The notes under the pieces are model-generated. The model saw nothing but the letters and a program-made list of their open reading frames with translations, did no database searches and was not told where the DNA came from. The position numbers were made by a program, and so were the translations under genes. Below are positions 58,780-64,000 of a stretch of 64,000 nt of DNA, in pieces. The first letter of the stretch is position 1, and each line of letters starts with the position of its first letter. This stretch comes from Neospora caninum Liverpool (Eukaryota; Apicomplexa; Conoidasida; Eucoccidiorida; Sarcocystidae): contig NC_018396.1 of NCBI RefSeq assembly GCF_000208865.1, forward strand, positions 5,140,514-5,204,513, read 5' to 3'.

Positions 58780-61700
58780 ACAAGGCGATCGCATCAGATG
58801 AACCGTTCCCGAATGGGGCGCAGACTGTTGCCCTGCTCTGTCAAGCCGAAAATACGGTCACGACTGCTACGAACCACTCTGGCAGATCGCATTGTATCCA
58901 CACTTGCGGCAGGCTTCTAGGGATTTCGTTTGCTTGATCGGGTACGAATTCAACCGCTATCCACATTTGCTGACGACGCCTTAGGAGCGCCGTGCACCCA
59001 TTAGGCCAAATTTTGTCTTTTTCGCCTCTAGTGTACTCCTTCAATGTACTAAGCGCCTCTTCTCATGACTTGTCAAGCGAGTCCCTTGTGCTCTGTTGAA
59101 AGTAACTTCAAGAAAGAGAACGCCAGAACGCAGTCACCAAAGCAACACGTTCGACCCGCAATCTGCAGCCCCGCGGAAACCCCCCTCGCGGGTTCGTCAC
59201 CAGGATGGGGGTGGGAATTTCACTTAACCGTCCAACTGAGGCGAATTTCGAGAATCCAGCAAGTGTACTTTGACGTGACTGCAGTTCGGTCCTTTAGCCA
59301 GAGGGAAAAATAATATAAACCTTCGAAAGGTCAATCGGCAATTTGCGGGTGGCGAAGCACCGCCTCCACTTACCAGGAAATCAATTTTCATTAGAGCACG
59401 CTGGCACGTATCCAAAGGTTACGCGAGAATTGCCGTGTCGGCACCATTTAGCTGGGTAGAGTCCCATCTGCCGTTTTAGCTCCGGCAAGACGCTTTCCAG
59501 TACATGTGCGTGACAGCCCTTCGCTGTCCACATTTGTTCGATTGCAATGGCCATAATTGGCATGTTACTTGCAGCGCAAAAAAGGCTCGTTGCACCATAC
59601 TATGGCGGTATGGGGAGTGAAGTGCATTGTTCGGTTCGTAATCGCAGAATCGGTTAAAATATCCGTGTAATCGGCTTTCAGTTCGTACAACGGTCATTTT
59701 AATTTCGTTACACCACCTTTCGCGTATCATTGAGAGTAACGACTGGAGCAAGCGACGATGCCTTTCCATGAATTGACTGCCTCATGTTGTGTGTGGGCGA
59801 GTGCTCAACATACGCAGCAGAAGGGAATAACCGCCTGCCTGAGTTCCGCCATCGCCTTTAGCCATTCTGTAATATCATGTCCCGATACCATTGGGAAGAT
59901 GCCTACGTGGAAACGGGAATGGCGGCAGGGGAGATACCACTCATTTCGTCCTCTGTTGTTTCCCAGACGAAAACGTTTATTGGCATGGATGCTTCTGAAA
60001 CGGCAAATTGCGAACCGTTCTCAGACATTAATAGGATGCGTGGAATTGACAGCTGGATTGCCATGTGAGATACAGAAACGACTAATACACATGCAATGTT
60101 TGAACCTCCGGCGATCAGCACTGTTTCGAGCACACATGCTGAAGGCGCCTGAACTGCGTGGTACAGCGGGACAGTGTCATCTGCTTGCTTAAGCTGTACC
60201 CTGGGAAATGGAGGAGGGGAATCGCCACTGTTTCATAAGGCGTGCCGACGCTTCGTGGCTCGTCGCAGGTGAGTAGGAGCCTTGCCAGTAAAGTTCTTTT
60301 TCGCCAGATGCAAGGGACCATGATTTGGATCTTCTAAGAGCCTGCGCTGAAAAACGAGCGGCACAGGGAGGGAGCTGACAGCGTCGTACGCCCGTCTATG
60401 AACGGGTATCGAAAATGCGTTCCCGCCTGACACTTTTTTGGCCCGCAATCGCTCTCACACCGAATCTTTAGAGTTTTTTGTGCTGTTTTTCTTTTTGGAG
60501 GACGGCTTTTCATCGCGGACTGTGAAGGCGCCAAGACTCTATAACGGGGCTCCCAGGCGGTCGAGCGACAATCGGAATCCGCCGGTCATCCGCTCGCGCG
60601 TGGTCTGGTTGGTTTCCACCCTCCAAAATCTGTCGACAGAGGCTGGCTGTGCAACTGGATCCGTCCGGATCTATTCAAAGACCTATGCGTCCTTCGCCCG
60701 CATCAGATCAGCGACTTCTGCAATATCTTCACGGCAACGCGTTTTCGCTGCCTCCGTCCCCACGTCGTTGTGTGTCCGTCGAGGCTCCTCTCCAGCCCCG
60801 GTGTCTCTCTGCACACGGCCGGCACACTCAAGTTGGACACAAATACCGGTTTGATGTGGGCGGTGGTTGTGAGAAAGAGGTTGCCCTCTCGCATCTCGCC
60901 GTCGCTTTCTTACCTAGCTCTTCTTTCAGTCTTGGGTTTTTTTCCCGGAGTGTGTCGATTGTGAAAGCGTGACGGCGTGAAGCGGTGCACTCCACGTTTT
61001 CATTGCGACTTGCGGCGCCAGGGACCAATCGAGGGTGCATTTGAGCACGAACGGGCGCTCTTCAGTAGGGAAAAAAGGTGAGAATCATCGGGTCCACACG
61101 GGGTGAAATTTCTGGGGTGAAGGCCTGCACTCAGCTTGTACCCCCATCGCTCCTAGCACGTTTCGCTAGTATGTGCGCACGGAGCAGTCGGTGACTGGTT
61201 GGGGGCTGCCTCCTCTATGCGGGTTCCGACACCGCGCATGTCTCGGGGACACGAGAAACACAGGCCGTGTGGTGTGGAGGGTGATTTCGCTGTCCGAGTC
61301 CGAGAGGGCTGGTACAATAAGGGGGCTCGCCGTGCGAGTTTTCCGAAAAATGAGCGTCTTTCGATTCTTTTTGCTCCTCTTCGCTCCCGTCTCCTTTTTG
61401 GGAGCGGCTAAAGACACACTGGGCCTTGCTTGTCGTTTGTTCCCCTCTTTTGCAAAGCCTGTTGGGGGGCTTTGGCCAGAGAAATGAAGATAGGCTTTCG
61501 TATTTGGAGGCGGGGGAAAGAGACTTGAAATCGTTGCGCGCCTGTTGCACAACATAATAGCGCACAGCGGGAGAGAGGAAGAACGTCCTCTTCCCCCTGC
61601 TTCTCTGGGGATTTGTCTACGCGTAGCCGCGTTTTTTCTTCTTTTTCTTTTCGAAGCGCTAGGGGCATGCCTCTGTTCTTTTCTTCAACTCTTCTTTGCG

Positions 61701-63793
61701 ACATACGAGCGTACTTTTCTCTATCTGCCCTCTTGCCGTGTCTTCATTCTTTCTCCACGAAAGCAAACAGACAGCAAACACTGCGGTCCCCGTTAAAATC
61801 TCCCGTCCTCGTTCGTCTTCTGTGGACCTTCACCACCGGCGGGAAACGACGGCTTCCCTCCTTCTTTTATTGGCTTTCTGTTCGTTCCCCTGTTTCCTCG
61901 TAAACTGCCGTCTCTGTGCAACACCTTCCGGGCTGCACTCTGAGACTGCGACTGACGCTCCGCATGGAAAATCATTTTTCGGCCAGGCGCCTCGCGGGTG
62001 GCTCGGCAGTGCCGTGATCAGAGCTACCTCCGAAGCTGGTCTTTTTCCCCTGTTCTTTCAAGAAGGTGGCTTTTGTTCTCTCTTTCCCCATTTTTTGGCT
62101 GTTATGCGTCTTTTCTTCCCCACTACCACTTCGGATTCTCTTGGCCCAGCTGTCGAACACCCCCGTCAAGAAAGAGTATGCAAGTAGAGGCGCGTAAACT
62201 CTCCGTCGACTCGTTTCTCTGCACCTGTGTGGGACAGAAACAGCAAATCAACTGATACATCATTTTCGGTTTTTTCTGTCACCTTTTAAACCCTGTGGTT
62301 CCAGCGGTGTCGTTGCAGTTTTCCAAAGATTGTGGCCGTGAACACAGAAAAATGAAGTTGCGTCTTCGGCAAAGGCGATCGTGTGCTCAGTGATTCGGAA
62401 TGCAAATCATTTTGGTCGCAGGCCTCGGGGATCGTTGGTTCCCTGCGTCTGTTTTTCGCCTCTGAAGGGAACGCCCTGAATCTCTGTCGCCTCGGGGCTG
62501 TATTTTTCGTCTGTGTTGTGTTTCGGTGGCTGCAACACATCCTCGCGCGAATGCACCCCTGTTCCCATTTACACTGCAGATTCTCTCTGGAGGTGCTCTC
62601 CTTTTTTTACTCTAGTTCGAGTCGCCACTGCTCACGAGCTGCCCGACAGCGGCTTCCACCTGGGAGAAAAAGTCGCCGTCCATCGTCCTCAGATTCTTCC
62701 GCGCCGGCCCCGTCGTGCCGACTCCTCTTCGCAAAGACCTCCAGCGGATTTGTCTCCTCGTTACTTCCTATCTCGTCTGGTTTGCGGTGTCTGCCTGGAA
62801 CAGCTTTTCCACGTTTAATGTCCAGTCAGTCGCAGGGTCGGTCTTGGTACCGGTTCGTCTGTACCACCGAACAGAAAATTGGGGTATGTGTGTGTGTAAG
62901 AGAAGACTTTTCTTTACGACTTTTCCTCGTGGTACGAATCTGTGAAGGTCACACGCCGTACCTGTGTATCGCAGTCGTGTGGGAATTCGATTTTTCGTAA
63001 ATGTGCACGTCACCCTCAGCCGCGCTCCTCTGACTGCGCCGGTATCCTTCGGCTTTCCGATTCGTGTGTATAGACTCCTGAAGGCAGGGGAGACTTGCTG
63101 TTCGTGGTATCTTTTTGCTTTCTTCCTACCGTCTAACGACGTCTGCTGGGACAGGATTTCCGGAAACCGTCGTTCCTTTTCTTCAACGACAACGCTTTAC
63201 TACCGCGACCGTTTTTGATTCTTGAGGACTGGCTGGCGCAAACCGCGGGGGCTTTGGTAACGCGGATTGTATTTTTTTGCTGCCGGACCGTGGACGGAAA
63301 GCGCCAAGAAAGTGGAGTTTTTGTCCACATTGTCTCAATCATTGTACACACGCCCATTATTTCTTTTTACTCCAATCACAGGCTCCGTTGTTCCACACAC
63401 TTTTTTTGTCCGGTTTCGGAAACGAGAAAACGCAGATTCTTGTCAACGAAGACCAGCAGGGCTCAAGTCTTGAAAACGTTTGCGTGGTTGTCTTTTCGTG
63501 TTGCATTATACCCGTCTCCGTGTAGCTTTCCATAACCCTCGAACGTCTCGTCTTCCCGTTCGCTCGTCGCATTCGACGCTCCGTGGAAATCGCTCTTCTC
63601 TGTCGCCAGTTTCGTCCGTTCGCCTGCATCCGGGAGAGCGCACGCGCGCCACAAGCAGTCGCACACTTTCCCGGTCTTCCCGGCGGGGGTCTTTGGGCCC
63701 CGATGCCACGGCATCCCGCGCTGTCTGGTGTCGCGCCTTCCTACTTTTTTTTTTCGGCCAGGCTTTGATGCTCGTTGGTCTCTTGCCGTCGGG
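58780..63793. other. Long gene-free stretch, pyrimidine-rich to the right
   Basis: About 5 kb with no supportable gene. From about 60400 the plus strand is strongly T/C-rich, with runs such as TTTTTTTTTTCGG near 63750. This would suit a long 5' leader or promoter for the coding region that begins at 63794, as is common in these parasites. Frames of 100 to 200 codons (for example 62383-63000 plus) are Ser/Phe/Cys-rich translations of that pyrimidine bias. I see no RNA gene or repeat family. Confidence 0.4.
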
Positions 63794-64000
63794 ATGGGAA
63801 GCCAGGGAGTGAGCAGCGGCTCTGCTAGCCGCGCCGGGAGTGGAGAGAGCAGCCGAAGCAGCAGCTGCGCGCGAGACACGTCTCCGCCGCGTTCCTCGTT
63901 CAGTTCGTCGCGTCTCCGCGCTCAGGCGGAACGCCAGGCTGCGGCGGCCGCGGCACAGGCGGAGGCAGTTGCGTCTTCGTCCTCTTCGTCGACCTCGACA
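63794..64000 (+). CDS. N-terminal part of a Ser/Ala-rich protein, 3' partial
   Basis: An ATG at 63794 (CGGGATGGGAAGC) opens a frame that stays open for 69 codons to the window edge. It begins MGSQGVSSGSASRAGSGESS, continues with Ser/Arg-rich sequence, an Ala-rich helix (RLRAQAERQAAAAAAQAEAV) and a poly-Ser stretch. The Gly at position 2 with Ser at 6 would suit N-myristoylation, but this is weak. GC content rises sharply at the start codon after a long pyrimidine-rich leader, as expected at a real gene start. The rest of the protein, and so its identity, lies outside the window. Confidence 0.55.
   Translation, partial: MGSQGVSSGSASRAGSGESSRSSSCARDTSPPRSSFSSSRLRAQAERQAAAAAAQAEAVASSSSSSTST

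Noticed and set aside
62383..63000. 205-codon plus-strand frame
   Set aside because: Ser/Phe/Cys-rich product that mirrors the pyrimidine bias of the DNA; no recognisable content.
58780..63793. tRNA, rRNA, CRISPR or mitochondrial-insert signals, looked for here and across the window
   Set aside because: I found no convincing TPsiC-loop plus acceptor pairing, no rRNA-like block, no regularly spaced repeat array and no clear organelle-gene fragment by eye; a covariance-model scan and an organelle BLAST would settle it.

Overview
The window is nuclear DNA of an apicomplexan, most likely a cyst-forming coccidian (Toxoplasma gondii or a close relative such as Hammondia or Neospora). The pointers are roughly balanced base composition, GT-AG introns of about 200 to 2100 bases, very long exons swollen by Ser/Ala/Arg/Glu-rich insertions, short secreted single-membrane-span proteins without recognisable homologues, TGCATGCA motifs between genes, and a plant-type U2AF small subunit. 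Species is inferred from style, not proven. Exon borders were read by eye from splice signals and checked for phase; no transcript data were available.

Layout, left to right. 1-5607 (+): 3' part of a P5-type, probably P5B, transport ATPase whose 5' end is off the window. 7228-13732 (-): three short intronless genes spaced about 3 kb apart, each with a signal peptide, an acidic/Arg-rich middle, one membrane span and a Pro/Tyr tail; they look like a diverged tandem family of secreted (dense-granule-like) proteins. A possible broken or spliced fourth member lies at 15620-16169. 16952-18224 (-): U2AF35, four exons. 20391-21740 (+): SEM1/DSS1, three exons, divergent from U2AF35. 24499-45497 (-): one enormous gene for an NBAS/Sec39 homologue (beta-propeller plus Sec39 helical repeats), convergent with DSS1. 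48616-49143 (-): a C2orf81-like protein. 49459-49713 (-): a small candidate secreted protein. 51323-52316 (-): a two-exon small protein with a Cys-cluster C terminus. 54367-58779 (+): a ten-exon MFS transporter. 63794-64000 (+): 5' end of a Ser/Ala-rich coding region that runs off the window.

The genes do not form an operon or one pathway. Housekeeping functions (splice-site recognition, proteasome/DNA-repair cofactor, Golgi-to-ER tethering, membrane transport) alternate with lineage-specific small genes. The most novel material is the small-gene cluster at 7-16 kb and the short minus-strand genes at 48.6-52.3 kb. The longer gene-free stretches are described individually; they hold low-confidence open frames, microsatellites and a few candidate promoter motifs.
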